In this document: in pieces, positions 29,248 to 37,435 of the stretch
How the letters are laid out: every line of letters begins with the position of its first letter
Position numbering within the stretch: the stretch's first letter is position 1
Origin: Novispirillum itersonii
Lineage (GTDB): Bacteria > Pseudomonadota > Alphaproteobacteria > Rhodospirillales > Rhodospirillaceae
DNA: 64,000 bases
Assembly: GCF_014205675.1 (NCBI RefSeq)
Contig: NZ_JACIIX010000006.1
Span: 60,585 to 124,584 of the forward strand
Direction: 5' to 3'
Notes under the pieces: model-generated
Told to the model about the DNA's origin: nothing
The model's database searches: none
What the model saw: the letters and a program-made list of their open reading frames with translations, nothing else
Made by a program: the position numbers and the translations under genes

Positions 29248-29732
29248 TCCGGGAGGGCGGCTTTTTTCAGCCGATCTATTGCGGCCTGATCAGACGCGGC
29301 TTTACGAAGCTCGACCCAATCATCAGGTGGATGGCCGTCCTCCAGCATCCCTTTGAAAACCCTGTAGGCATCGGTTTTCGCGTCATAGGTCCGCAAAGTC
29401 GTTTCATCATTCACCCAGGCGAAGATGATGATTTTGGCGGTCGAATCATAGCGGAAGAACAGGCGGAAGCGGCCATTGCCGAACTTTGCCCGGAACCAGT
29501 GCTTATGCCCCCCGCCAAGTGTCGAGCCTTGTCGGTAAACGGTTGCCGTCGGATCGGCAGGGATGATCTGGAACACCAGCTTGTACAGAGCGGCCAACAG
29601 CTTCGTGTTTGCGTTCCTCTGGTAGGCGTCGGGCTTTTCGGCCTTCAACGCCTCAACGCTGCCGGTCAGCTTCTCCACCTGATCGAGAAAGAGGGGATGT
29701 GCCAGAAGAGTCCAGCCGTTGATCGTTATCAT
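29241..29732 (-). CDS. yhaV: Toxin YhaV, type II toxin-antitoxin
   Basis: A 163-residue RelE-superfamily ribonuclease. Seen: GWTLLAHPLFLDQVEKL at the N-terminus, YRQGSTLGGGHKHWFRAKFG and RFRLFFRYDSTAKIIIFAWVNDE in the core, matching YhaV. Toxin cleaves mRNA when free of antitoxin. Two bases separate it from the PrlF stop, so both are translated from one transcript, antitoxin first. Confidence 0.93.
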   Translation of the reverse strand: MITINGWTLLAHPLFLDQVEKLTGSVEALKAEKPDAYQRNANTKLLAALYKLVFQIIPADPTATVYRQGSTLGGGHKHWFRAKFGNGRFRLFFRYDSTAKIIIFAWVNDETTLRTYDAKTDAYRVFKGMLEDGHPPDDWVELRKAASDQAAIDRLKKAALPDL

Positions 29733-29734
29733 GG

Positions 29735-30067
29735 TTAGAGTGCGACATCCCCGTCAATCTCGGCGTCAAGGTCAACGTCCATGTCCCCGACAAGGGCGGT
29801 CACCCGGTCGCGAAGGCTTGCGGGCAGCGCGGCGATGGAGGTCCCGGGGTGCCCGCTCATGTCGTTGGCCAGAAATTCGAGGAAACGGTCGACGACCGGA
29901 TCGCGCGTCTCCTCCTTCGCTTTCTCGATATAAACCCGGTGCTGATCGTCAACAAAGAAGGCGATGCTGCCGCCGTAATCGACGCCTAAAGCCTTCCGGA
30001 TACTTTTGGGGATCGTCGTCTGCCCCTTGGCGGTGATGGTGCTTTCTTCTGTCAGCAGCGTACCCAT
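29735..30067 (-). CDS. prlF: Antitoxin PrlF (SohA), AbrB fold
   Basis: A 110-residue partner of YhaV. N-terminal SpoVT/AbrB swapped-hairpin DNA-binding domain (STITAKGQTTIPKSIRKALG, about residues 9-50) and a C-terminal toxin-binding helical region with acidic end. It normally represses its own promoter; an 18-bp palindrome overlaps that promoter here. Confidence 0.93.
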   Translation of the reverse strand: MGTLLTEESTITAKGQTTIPKSIRKALGVDYGGSIAFFVDDQHRVYIEKAKEETRDPVVDRFLEFLANDMSGHPGTSIAALPASLRDRVTALVGDMDVDLDAEIDGDVAL

Positions 30068-30095
30068 GACTTGGCTCCAATTCTGGTCCTTGGTA

Positions 30096-30124
30096 TAGGT
30101 AAGGAAATTTCCTTACTTTGTCAA
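30096..30124 (-). promoter_or_regulatory. prlF-yhaV promoter with 18-bp palindromic operator
   Basis: On the minus strand TTGACA (30124-30119), 17-base spacer and TACCTA (30101-30096). The perfect palindrome GTAAGGAAATTTCCTTAC (30099-30116) fills the spacer and touches the -10, an ideal place for autorepression by PrlF. Confidence 0.75.
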
Positions 30125-30540
30125 GGAGCCATGCCTGCCAACGATCAGGTGGAGGGAATCACCCGGTCTGCACAAGCGGATTGAGGGGGTGACGAATGGT
30201 GCGACAGCAAGCGTTCGCCGTCCGACCCGATCAGGCCGGTGATATAAGTCGGACACGCCAAAAAGAGCTCTATGGCCAATCCCGGGTATTTGGTTGCGGG
30301 ATAGGGATTTGAACATACGGCGCTCCTGCTGTGTGACAACCTCTCTCTAAACCAAGGTCAAGGAGGCCAAGCCTTCTTGCGGATGCAGGGCAGCGCCCTG
30401 CGTTCCTTCCCTCCCGCCCCATCTCCCGTTTCCTCCGATCGTCGCATCAGCTCTCCGATCTTTCTAATCCGGTTGCATTGACGGCACCGGGGCAGGGGCG
30501 GGAGAGTGGGGGCACTGTCCCCGCCCGGAGGCCCGGCCCG
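30125..30540. other. Intergenic region with tRNA 3'-end-like stretch
   Basis: About 415 bp with no gene. At 30291-30345 the minus strand reads like a decayed tRNA 3' half: TTGTCACACAG, then TTCAAATC and TCCCGCA ending ACCA. The T-stem does not pair and no 5' half is present. A GCAGGGC-agc-GCCCTGC hairpin lies at 30385-30401. Possibly a scar of an element that brought the toxin-antitoxin pair; weakly supported. Confidence 0.3.
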
Positions 30541-31947
30541 ATGATCCGTTTTCCGCATACCGCCCCGCTGAAGCGCAGCCACTGGCAGCAGTCGTTGGGT
30601 CCCGTTACGCCGTTTCCCGCCTTGGCGGGGGTGGAGGAGGCCGATGTGGCCATTCTCGGCGGCGGGTTTGTCGGCCTGTGGACGGCGCTGACCCTGAAGC
30701 AGCACGACCCCGGGTGCCGGGTGGTGATTCTGGAGCAGGATGTCTGCGGCGGCGGGGCCTCCGGGCGCAATGGCGGCTTTGTCATGTCGTGGTGGCCGAA
30801 GATCGGCACGCTGGCGTCCCAGTGCGGGGCGGATCAGGCGCTGTTCCTCGGCCACAGTGCCGAGCGGGCGATCACGGAGCTGGGGGAGTTCTGCCAGCAG
30901 CACGGCATTGATGCCCATTTCGTGCAGAAGGGCTGGCTGTGGACGGCCACCACCCCGGCGCATGTCGATGCGTGGAACGGGACACTGGCGGCCTGTGCCC
31001 GGCTGGGGGTGCAGCCGTTTGAGCGGCTGTCCCCGGCGGAGGTGGCGCGCCGCACCGGATCGGCGGTGCATCTGGCCGGGGTGTTTGAGGCTTCCAACGC
31101 CACGGTGCAGCCTGCGGCGCTGGCGCAGGGGCTGCGCCGGGTGGCGGCGGAGGCCGGGGTACGGATCTATGAAGGATCGGCGGTGACGGGGATTGAGCCC
31201 GGCTCTCCGGCGCGGGTGCATACGGCAGGCGGGCAGGTGCGGGCCGGGGCGGTGGTGCTGGCGACCAATGCGTGGTCGGCGGCGATCCCGGAGCTGGCGC
31301 GGCTGATTACGCCGGTCAACAGCTCCATCGTCATCACCCGCCCGGTGAAGCAGGCGCTGGAGGAGGGCGGCTGGACCGGCGGAGAGTCGATTACCGACTC
31401 CCAGCTGATGGTCGATTACTACCGCACCACCCGTGACGGGCGGATTGCGTTCGGCAAGGGCACCGGGGCGATTGCTTACGGCGGCAGGATTGACGGCACC
31501 TTCAGTGACCATGCCGCCAGTCTGGCGATGACCCGCGCCGATCTGGCCCGCACCTATCCGGCCTTGCCGCCGGATGCGGTGGAGGGGGGATGGTCCGGCC
31601 CGATTGACCGCGCCTATGACAGCCTGCCGGTGTTTGGCAGCCTGACCGGACAGGGCAATATCCATTATGGTATCGGCTGGAGTGGCAATGGCGTCGGCCC
31701 CAGCCGTCTGGGCGGGCGGATTCTTGCCAGTCTGGCGCTGGGCCACCGTGATGAGTGGAGCGGCTGTGCGCTGGTCGGGCGGGCATGCCGGGCCTTTCCG
31801 CCGGAGCCGCTGCGCTTTGTCGGCGGGTCGCTGGTGCGGCAGGCGGTGATCCGCAAGGAGCGGGCGGAGATGCAGGGGCGGCCTCCGGCGGCGCTGGACC
31901 GCCTGCTGGCCGGGCTGGCTCCGTCCGGGCTGGAAGATAAATCCTGA
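30541..31947 (+). CDS. FAD-dependent amine/amino-acid oxidoreductase (DAO family)
   Basis: A 468-residue flavoprotein from ATG 30541, GGAGG upstream. FAD dinucleotide site GGGFVG at 40-45, GASGRNGGFVMSWWPK, and C-terminal IHYGIGWSGNGVGPSRLGGR. Resembles gamma-glutamylputrescine oxidase-like enzymes that deaminate amines or N-substituted amino acids. Followed 63 bp later by a PucR-type regulator on the same strand, so probably an inducible nitrogen-utilisation pair. Substrate unresolved. Confidence 0.88.
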   Translation: MIRFPHTAPLKRSHWQQSLGPVTPFPALAGVEEADVAILGGGFVGLWTALTLKQHDPGCRVVILEQDVCGGGASGRNGGFVMSWWPKIGTLASQCGADQALFLGHSAERAITELGEFCQQHGIDAHFVQKGWLWTATTPAHVDAWNGTLAACARLGVQPFERLSPAEVARRTGSAVHLAGVFEASNATVQPAALAQGLRRVAAEAGVRIYEGSAVTGIEPGSPARVHTAGGQVRAGAVVLATNAWSAAIPELARLITPVNSSIVITRPVKQALEEGGWTGGESITDSQLMVDYYRTTRDGRIAFGKGTGAIAYGGRIDGTFSDHAASLAMTRADLARTYPALPPDAVEGGWSGPIDRAYDSLPVFGSLTGQGNIHYGIGWSGNGVGPSRLGGRILASLALGHRDEWSGCALVGRACRAFPPEPLRFVGGSLVRQAVIRKERAEMQGRPPAALDRLLAGLAPSGLEDKS

Positions 31948-32010
31948 TCCGCCCCCTGCCACCCCCTTCCGGGTGCCATCGGGGTGTTGATGGTCTGAAA
32001 AGGGAACGCG

Positions 32011-33501
32011 ATGCCGCTGCGGCTTCTTGACCTGATTGCGATGCCGGAGCTGCGGACCCGTCCGCTGGCGGACCGGAATCTCGACCGCGCCGTGCGCTGG
32101 GCCCATGTCTGCGAACTTTCCGACCCGACGGAATGGCTGGGGGAGGGGGATTTGCTGATGACCACCGGCATCGGCATCCCCCGGGCTCCGGCCGATCAGG
32201 CGGCCTATGTCAGCGCCCTGTCACAGGCCGGTCTGGCCGGGCTGATGATCGGGGAGAACATGCAGGCCCCGGCGGACCTGTCGGCCCTGTATGCGGCGGC
32301 GGAGCGTTTGGGGTTTCCGGTGCTGCTGACCGAATACGGGGTGCCGTTTGCCAGTGTGACCCGGGCGATTGTCGATGCTGGACGTCAGCAGGAGTTTGAG
32401 CGCCGCAACACCATTGCCCGCCTGTGTGCCAGCGCCCGGGTGGCGATGGAGGGGCTGGCGCTGGAGCCGCTGCTGAAGCGGCTGGAACAGGATATCGGGG
32501 CCGGTCTGCTGTTGCTGGATCCGCAGGAGCCGCTGCGGGCGTGGCTGCCCCGGGGGGCAGAGCTGCCGCCCTCGCTGCGCGAGGCGGTGCGGCGGCAACC
32601 GCTGGAGTTTTCCATCACCCAGCCGCTGGTGCGCCGCTATCCGTTGCCGGAGGGCGAGGTGCTGGCGCTGTCGGTGCCGTCGCGGCGCGGAGGGGTGCTG
32701 TTGGTCCGGGGGGTGGGGGATCCGCTGCCCGATTATAGCCTGCTGCATCATCTGGTTGCCGTGGTCGGCATCGCCATGGAGCGGTTGCAGGCGGAGGCCG
32801 AGCGCGCTTTGCGGCTGGGGGCGCAGATTCTGGATGACCTGCTGGCGCAGCGCCTGTCCCCGCATCAGGCGGCGGAGCAGCTGGAGCCGTTCCACCTGCG
32901 GCTGGAAACCGCCTGTCTGGCGGTGACCCGTCTGCCCCGGCACAGGCTGAGTGACTGGAGTGTCCGCTTCCAGCAGCTGGAGGTGCCGGTGGTGCTGCGG
33001 GCGCAGGGGGATGAGGTGCTGGTGCTGGCCCAGCCGGCAGACCTGCCGTTTGTTGCCTCGGTTCTCGGGGGTGGGCTGGGGGCCAGTCTGGCGGTCGGCC
33101 GGGCCGGGCGGATGCCGGATGCGCTGCGCGAGGCCCGTCTGGCCGAAGCCCATGCCGGGCCGGGCGAGGTCATCGGCTACAGCGGCCATGGTGCCCGGCT
33201 GCCGTGGCTGCCGGAAAGCCTGACGGAGGCGGCAGATGCCTTTCAGGCGGTTCTCGGGCCGTTGCGGCAGCCGGATCAGCCACAGGGCGGGGTGCTGCTG
33301 CTGTCGTTGCGGGTGTTTCTGGAAGAAAACCGGTCATGGCAGGCGGCGGCGGCCCGGCTGAATATTCACAAGACCACGCTGATCTACCGCATCCGCAAGG
33401 TGGAAAGCCTGACCGGACGGTCTCTGGACCGGACGGAGGATGTGGCGGTGCTGTGGCTGGCCCTGCGGGCGGGGGATCTGGCCGGAGGGGCCGGGAACTG
33501 A
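32011..33501 (+). CDS. PucR family transcriptional regulator
   Basis: A 496-residue protein. N-terminal PucR-like sensor domain (about 5-125: MPLRLLDLIAMPELRTRPLA, GEGDLLMTTGIGI), middle GGDEF-like/linker region and the C-terminal PucR HTH (about 435-490: AAARLNIHKTTLIYRIRKVE). PucR relatives activate purine, amine or similar catabolic genes. It follows the FAD oxidoreductase and most likely controls it. A terminator shared with the tRNA unit closes the transcript. Confidence 0.92.
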   Translation: MPLRLLDLIAMPELRTRPLADRNLDRAVRWAHVCELSDPTEWLGEGDLLMTTGIGIPRAPADQAAYVSALSQAGLAGLMIGENMQAPADLSALYAAAERLGFPVLLTEYGVPFASVTRAIVDAGRQQEFERRNTIARLCASARVAMEGLALEPLLKRLEQDIGAGLLLLDPQEPLRAWLPRGAELPPSLREAVRRQPLEFSITQPLVRRYPLPEGEVLALSVPSRRGGVLLVRGVGDPLPDYSLLHHLVAVVGIAMERLQAEAERALRLGAQILDDLLAQRLSPHQAAEQLEPFHLRLETACLAVTRLPRHRLSDWSVRFQQLEVPVVLRAQGDEVLVLAQPADLPFVASVLGGGLGASLAVGRAGRMPDALREARLAEAHAGPGEVIGYSGHGARLPWLPESLTEAADAFQAVLGPLRQPDQPQGGVLLLSLRVFLEENRSWQAAAARLNIHKTTLIYRIRKVESLTGRSLDRTEDVAVLWLALRAGDLAGGAGN

Positions 33502-33528
33502 CCGCCGCGAACGGGGGAACCCGGAATC

Positions 33529-33564
33529 AAAAAAGCCACGGCTTTGCAGGCCGTGGCTTTTTTT
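33529..33564. terminator. Bidirectional terminator (PucR gene / tRNA-Asn 1)
   Basis: AAAAAAGCCACGGC-N7-GCCGTGGCTTTTTTT. It serves the plus-strand PucR gene and, on the minus strand, the tRNA-Asn that ends 9 bp away. Confidence 0.9.
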
Positions 33565-33572
33565 ATCTCGAC

Positions 33573-33647
33573 TGGCTCCGGCGGTAGGATTCGAACCTAC
33601 GACAGCCCGATTAACAGTCGGGGGCTCTACCGCTGAGCTACACCGGA
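33573..33647 (-). tRNA. tRNA-Asn(GTT), copy 1
   Basis: 75 bases with encoded CCA. Minus strand: acceptor TCCGGTG paired with CGCCGGA, D arm TAGCTCAGCGGTAGAGC, anticodon stem-loop CCCGACTGTTAATCGGG with GTT, and T arm GTAGGTTCGAATCCTAC. Identical in sequence to copy 2. Confidence 0.98.
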
Positions 33648-33667
33648 ACAACCAGTCGAGGACCGGG

Positions 33668-33696
33668 TTTTTAGCAGCCTGATCCGGGCTCGGCAA
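33668..33696 (-). promoter_or_regulatory. Promoter of tRNA-Asn copy 1
   Basis: Minus strand TTGCCG, 17-base spacer, TAAAAA, about 20 bases before the tRNA. The same layout occurs at copy 2 and at tRNA-Ser. Confidence 0.7.
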
Positions 33697-33810
33697 GCAT
33701 TGATTTTGTCGATCCGCACTTTTTTTGCCGGATGGCTACAAAGGCGGAAAAGGATTTGGAAAGAACGGGCTACGGGGCTCCGGGCGATGGCAGGGCAGGA
33801 CGCCGGAATG

Positions 33811-33847
33811 AAAAAAGCCACGGCTGCGTGGGCCGTGGCTTTTTTTA
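33811..33847 (-). terminator. Terminator of tRNA-Asn copy 2
   Basis: AAAAAAGCCACGGC-N7-GCCGTGGCTTTTTTT, nearly the same as the terminator of copy 1. Confidence 0.9.
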
Positions 33848-33854
33848 TCTCAAC

Positions 33855-33929
33855 TGGCTCCGGCGGTAGGATTCGAACCTACGACAGCCCGATTAACAGT
33901 CGGGGGCTCTACCGCTGAGCTACACCGGA
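33855..33929 (-). tRNA. tRNA-Asn(GTT), copy 2
   Basis: 75 bases identical to copy 1, 282 bp upstream on the minus strand, with its own promoter and terminator. The whole unit, including flanks, has been tandemly duplicated. Confidence 0.98.
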
Positions 33930-33949
33930 ACAACCAGTTGAGGGCCGGG

Positions 33950-33978
33950 TATTTAGCACCCGAGCCTGTGACGGGCAA
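33950..33978 (-). promoter_or_regulatory. Promoter of tRNA-Asn copy 2
   Basis: Minus strand TTGCCC, 17-base spacer, TAAATA, matching the promoter of copy 1 in position. Confidence 0.7.
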
Positions 33979-34061
33979 GCACTTTTTTGCAGGAAGGCCG
34001 AAAAAGAGGGCGTCTTCATAGGTATGTTAGGTAACCTGATGAAAAACAACGGTTATTAGGA

Positions 34062-34180
34062 TTGATCGGAAAAAGCGGCGGTTTTGATCGGAAAAAACTA
34101 AACTGAACTGTTCAGTTTGATCTTGCGGTCAGGATCGGGGAGGGCTAAGTTTGTCTCAACAGAACTGAACAGTTCAGTTC
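34062..34180. promoter_or_regulatory. Compound control region: direct repeats and two 19-bp palindromes
   Basis: TTGATCGGAAAAA occurs at 34062-34074 and 34084-34096 (22-bp period, two helical turns). Two palindromes follow: AAACTGAACTGTTCAGTTT at 34100-34118 and GAACTGAACAGTTCAGTTC at 34162-34180, centres 62 bp apart, about six helical turns. They share the core ACTGAAC-N-GTTCAGT, the form of a TetR-type operator pair suited to looping or cooperative binding. Lies upstream of the secreted protein at 34250; the regulator is not in the window. Confidence 0.75.
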
Positions 34181-34249
34181 GATTTGAAGGCCACCCCCGG
34201 AGCTGAGGCTTAACCGGCCCCCCGGATGACCGCTTATAAGGAGCACATC

Positions 34250-34591
34250 ATGTCTGCTTTCAAGACCGCTTTTGCCGCCGTTGCTTTCGCCGCCGCCGCC
34301 GCTGCGTCCCTTTCCGCCGCGCAGGCCAGCGACCAGCTTCTGAAGGGCCGCGTGCCGGTTGGCATGGAACAGATCGGCGGCGAAGCCACCCCGGTGTACA
34401 GCGACAAGACCTATGTCATCACCGCTGCCAAGCCGGTGGGCTGGACCTCCGGCCGTGATGCCCAGCCGATTTATGACCAGACCGTCACCCGTCCGGTGCT
34501 GAACCGGGACGTGGTGAAGGGCGAAATGATCAACAACCAGCTGGTTGTCACCTACCGTGACGATGCGGCGCAGGTCGCTGAACAGAAGTAA
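34250..34591 (+). CDS. Small secreted protein, unknown
   Basis: A 113-residue protein; ATG 34250 has AAGGAG seven bases upstream. Signal peptide about 1-29 (basic start MSAFKTAF, Ala-rich core, cleavage after AAQA). The mature part of about 85 residues has a repeated GWTS/GRDAQPIYDQTV-like beta character and no cysteines. No family recognised. It is preceded by an elaborate palindromic control region and followed by a related inverted repeat, so it is probably tightly induced. Confidence 0.75.
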   Translation: MSAFKTAFAAVAFAAAAAASLSAAQASDQLLKGRVPVGMEQIGGEATPVYSDKTYVITAAKPVGWTSGRDAQPIYDQTVTRPVLNRDVVKGEMINNQLVVTYRDDAAQVAEQK

Positions 34592-34665
34592 GGCCGACCG
34601 ACCTCTGAAATGATCCGTTTGCCGGTCGGCGAGCCCGCGCGGCGTCTGAGCGTTACCGTCTCGGC

Positions 34666-34692
34666 ATGAACTGACCCAATCGGTCAGTTCAT
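34666..34692. promoter_or_regulatory. Inverted repeat related to the upstream palindromes
   Basis: ATGAACTGACC-caatc-GGTCAGTTCAT, a perfect 11-bp stem. The half-site TGAACTGA resembles the CTGAAC half-sites upstream of the gene. It may be a further operator or an mRNA hairpin. Confidence 0.5.
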
Positions 34693-34757
34693 TGGCCGGG
34701 CGGTATCAAGATCACTCTGTGGCGGAAGGCCGCTGCAAACAGAGGCTTTTGATGCAC

Positions 34758-34793
34758 AAACGGGGGAGGCGGATCATCGCCGTCCCCCGTTTT
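34758..34793. terminator. Terminator downstream of the secreted protein
   Basis: AAACGGGGGAGGCG-gatcat-CGCCGTCCCCCGTTT (one bulge) followed by T-rich sequence. The rest of 34592-34965 shows no gene; it holds this terminator, the 34666 repeat and presumably the lysK promoter. Confidence 0.8.
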
Positions 34794-34965
34794 GCTGTTT
34801 TTCTGCCGCACCCGCAAAAAAATGTGATCACGGAATCCCCGATGGTACCCCTCCGGCGTTGACGGACGCGGCGGCGCGGCATAGGGTGCCAGCCTTGGTC
34901 TGCTGCCGGTCGATCCGGCCGGGCGGGCCGTTTCCTTCAACATTTTGATGTGGACCCGAACACTG

Positions 34966-36567
34966 ATGAGCGACTCTCTGGTTGATCTCGCCCGCGATTC
35001 CTCGGCCTGGCCCTTTCAGGAAGCCCGTGACCTGCTGGAAAAACGCCTGGGTGGCAAAAAACCGGAGAAAGGCTACGTCCTGTTCGAGACCGGCTATGGC
35101 CCGTCGGGCCTGCCGCACATCGGCACCTTCGGCGAAGTGGCCCGCACCACCTGGGTGCGCCGTGCCTTCCAGCTGCTGGCCCCGGATATGCCGACCAAGC
35201 TGTTCGCCTTCTCCGATGATATGGACGGCCTGCGCAAGGTGCCGGACAACATCCCCAACAAGGAGATGGTCCGCGAGCACCTCGGCAAGCCGCTGACCCG
35301 GATCCCCGATCCGTTCGGCACCCATGAAAGCTTCGGGCACCACAACAACGCCCGCCTGCGTGGCTTCCTCGACAGCTTCGGCTTTGAATATGAATTCAAG
35401 TCGGCCACCGAGTGCTATGCCTCCGGCATGTTCGACCATGCCCTGAAGCGGGTGCTGGAATGCTATGACGAGATCATGGCGGTGATGCTGCCGACGCTGG
35501 GGGCGGAACGTCAGGCCACTTACAGCCCGTTCCTGCCGGTATGCCCGCGCACCGGCGTGGTGCTGCAGGTGCCGGTGATCCATCATGATGCTGACGCCGG
35601 AACCATCGTCTATCAGGACCCGGAAACCGGGGAGAAGATCGAAACCCCGGTCACCGGTGGCGCCTGTAAGCTCCAGTGGAAGCCGGACTGGGGTATGCGC
35701 TGGTACGCGCTGGGCGTGGACTATGAAATGTCCGGCAAGGACCTGATCCCGTCGGTGGAACTGGCGGCGAAGATCTGCCGCATCCTCGGTGGCACCCCGC
35801 CGAAGAACCTGTCGTATGAACTGTTCCTGGATGACAAAGGCCAGAAGATTTCCAAGTCGAAGGGCAATGGCCTGTCGGTGGAAGACTGGCTGAAGTACGC
35901 CCCGGAAGAGTCCCTCGCCCTGTTCATGTATCAGAAGCCGAAGGCGGCCAAGCGTCTGTTCTTTGACGTGATCCCGCGTGCGGTTGATGAGTATATCGCC
36001 CATGTGGACAGCTTCCACGGTCAGGACGATAAGGGTAAGGTCAACAATCCGGCGTGGCACCTGCACCATGCCAATCCGCCGCAGACCACCAGCCCGCTCA
36101 GCTTCGGCATTCTGCTGAATCTGGTCGGCGTCGCCAATACCGATGATCCGGACGTGCTGTGGCATTACATCCGCAACTACGCCCCGGATGCCAGCCCGGA
36201 AGCAACGCCGTTCCTGAACAAGCTGGTGTCTTACGCGATCGTCTACTACAACGATTTCGTCAAGCCGACCAAGCAGTTCCGCAAGGCTTCCGAGGCCGAG
36301 CTGAAAGCCCTGACCGACCTGCGCGACCAGCTTAAGGCTGCCCCTGCCGGTGCCGGTGCGGAAGAGCTGCAAAACATCGTCTATGAAATCGGCAAGGCTC
36401 ACGCGGATACGTTCCCCGGGCTGCGCGACTGGTTCAAGGCCCAGTATGAAATTCTGCTGGGTCAGGATCAGGGGCCGCGCATGGGCAGCTTCTATGCCCT
36501 GTACGGCGTCGATAAGTCGGTGGAGCTGCTGGACCGGGCGATTGCCGGGGCGGATCTGTCGGCGTAA
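34966..36567 (+). CDS. lysK: Lysine--tRNA ligase, class I
   Basis: A 533-residue class I LysRS of the archaeal/alphaproteobacterial type, not the class II LysS. HIGH-like motif HIGT at 51-54 and KISKS at 294-298. An alpha-helix-bundle C-domain follows. Charges tRNA-Lys. Start choice is uncertain: ATG 34966 is used, but ATG 34948 and TTG 34945 are in frame and none has a strong ribosome site. Confidence 0.96.
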   Translation: MSDSLVDLARDSSAWPFQEARDLLEKRLGGKKPEKGYVLFETGYGPSGLPHIGTFGEVARTTWVRRAFQLLAPDMPTKLFAFSDDMDGLRKVPDNIPNKEMVREHLGKPLTRIPDPFGTHESFGHHNNARLRGFLDSFGFEYEFKSATECYASGMFDHALKRVLECYDEIMAVMLPTLGAERQATYSPFLPVCPRTGVVLQVPVIHHDADAGTIVYQDPETGEKIETPVTGGACKLQWKPDWGMRWYALGVDYEMSGKDLIPSVELAAKICRILGGTPPKNLSYELFLDDKGQKISKSKGNGLSVEDWLKYAPEESLALFMYQKPKAAKRLFFDVIPRAVDEYIAHVDSFHGQDDKGKVNNPAWHLHHANPPQTTSPLSFGILLNLVGVANTDDPDVLWHYIRNYAPDASPEATPFLNKLVSYAIVYYNDFVKPTKQFRKASEAELKALTDLRDQLKAAPAGAGAEELQNIVYEIGKAHADTFPGLRDWFKAQYEILLGQDQGPRMGSFYALYGVDKSVELLDRAIAGADLSA

Positions 36568-36590
36568 GTCACCGGATCCTGTGATCTGAC

Positions 36591-36625
36591 AAAAAGCCGC
36601 TCCGGTATTCCGGGGCGGCTTTTTT
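36591..36625 (+). terminator. Terminator of lysK
   Basis: GCCGCTCCGG-tatt-CCGGGGCGGC (one G:T pair) followed by TTTTTT. Confidence 0.92.
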
Positions 36626-36801
36626 ACGGTCTTTCAACCGGGCTGATACCGGGGGATGTGCCATTTTCTGGCCACATCAGGCTGCCACAGTGGGGGGAAA
36701 TGAAACAGCGGAGTGTGTCCATGCAGAAAAAATCTGCACACCATGGGCAAAAAAGCACCCCCTGTGATGAACGTCACTGTTGAGAACAGGAGGGCCGGGT
36801 A

Positions 36802-36840
36802 ATGTCTCTTCATCAGGCACGGGGTTGGTACCCACGATGA
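36802..36840 (+). CDS. 12-residue leader ORF coupled to the next gene
   Basis: ATG with a full AGGAGG ribosome site; the peptide is MSLHQARGWYPR. Its TGA overlaps the ATG of the 68-residue gene as ATGA. The downstream start has little ribosome site of its own, so translation of the leader probably controls it. The arrangement is directly seen; regulation is inference. Confidence 0.55.
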   Translation: MSLHQARGWYPR

Positions 36841-37043
36841 CCCGATACGAAATAGCGATCCACAACGCCGATGTCCGGCGTCTGGTTTACGGCGGAGACC
36901 ATCACCGGGATCTGGCCGACAGCTGGAGTGAAACGCATTACGTGGAGGTTGTCGCGGAGACCCCGGACCAAGCCCGAAACAAGATTTTTAATCGGTATCC
37001 CCGAGATCGCGGCTTCGTGATTGAAGCCGTGAAAGAGGCCTGA
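36837..37043 (+). CDS. 68-residue protein, unknown
   Basis: Begins MTRYEIAIHNADVRRLV. A compact alpha/beta-looking soluble protein with ETHYVEVVAETPDQARNKIF, a pattern in which a strand is followed by a helix, and a basic-aromatic centre. No family recognised. Start fixed by overlap with the leader ORF and by the family-like beginning. Followed by a strong terminator, so it is a single-gene transcript. Confidence 0.65.
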   Translation: MTRYEIAIHNADVRRLVYGGDHHRDLADSWSETHYVEVVAETPDQARNKIFNRYPRDRGFVIEAVKEA

Positions 37044-37064
37044 CCGACCCCGGCAGGCAAAAAA

Positions 37065-37121
37065 GACCGGACGCTCCGTGCATCCCCCCCCGAGCAATCC
37101 CACGGAGCGTCCGGTCGCTTT
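37065..37121 (+). terminator. Terminator with perfect 16-bp stem
   Basis: GACCGGACGCTCCGTG (37065-37080) pairs exactly with 37101-37116 across a 20-base loop and is followed by GCTTTT. Confidence 0.85.
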
Positions 37122-37435
37122 TAAGGTTTTATGGACCCTTCTACCCTTCCCAGATTGGTCGTGATCGGCTGGCACGATGCCGTGTGCTGACATGACCCGC
37201 CTTTGGCGCTTCCCGGCCCCCGGGAGGCGCCTTGTTGTTTTTGGCCTTCAGACACCCCGGTTTCCGGGGTATGGGCGTGCCCCAAGCGGGCCCCTCGGGA
37301 GGGTCTCAACGCGTTCGGTGGCCAGTCCGTGGTCTGCCCTTACCGGGACCATGCTGCTCTGTGGGCAGAAAAAAGCGCCGCCCGGGTGGGGGCAGCGCTT
37401 TTGCTGTCTGACGGGCCTGATATCAGGCCGTGCCT
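37122..37435. other. Gene-free stretch with several hairpins, possible small RNA
   Basis: A second plus-strand terminator-like hairpin lies at 37205-37242 (GGCGCTTCCCGG-ccc-CCGGGAGGCGCC then TTGTTGTTTTT) although no coding gene precedes it; a small RNA from about 37122 is possible. A further hairpin ACCCCGG-ttt-CCGGGGT is at 37254-37270. At 37369-37402 AAAAGCGC...GCGCTTTT is the minus-strand terminator of the next gene. Confidence 0.4.

Noticed and set aside
30358-32106. 582-codon minus-strand frame opposite the FAD oxidoreductase
   Set aside because: Antisense shadow; Arg/Gln/His/Pro-rich throughout.
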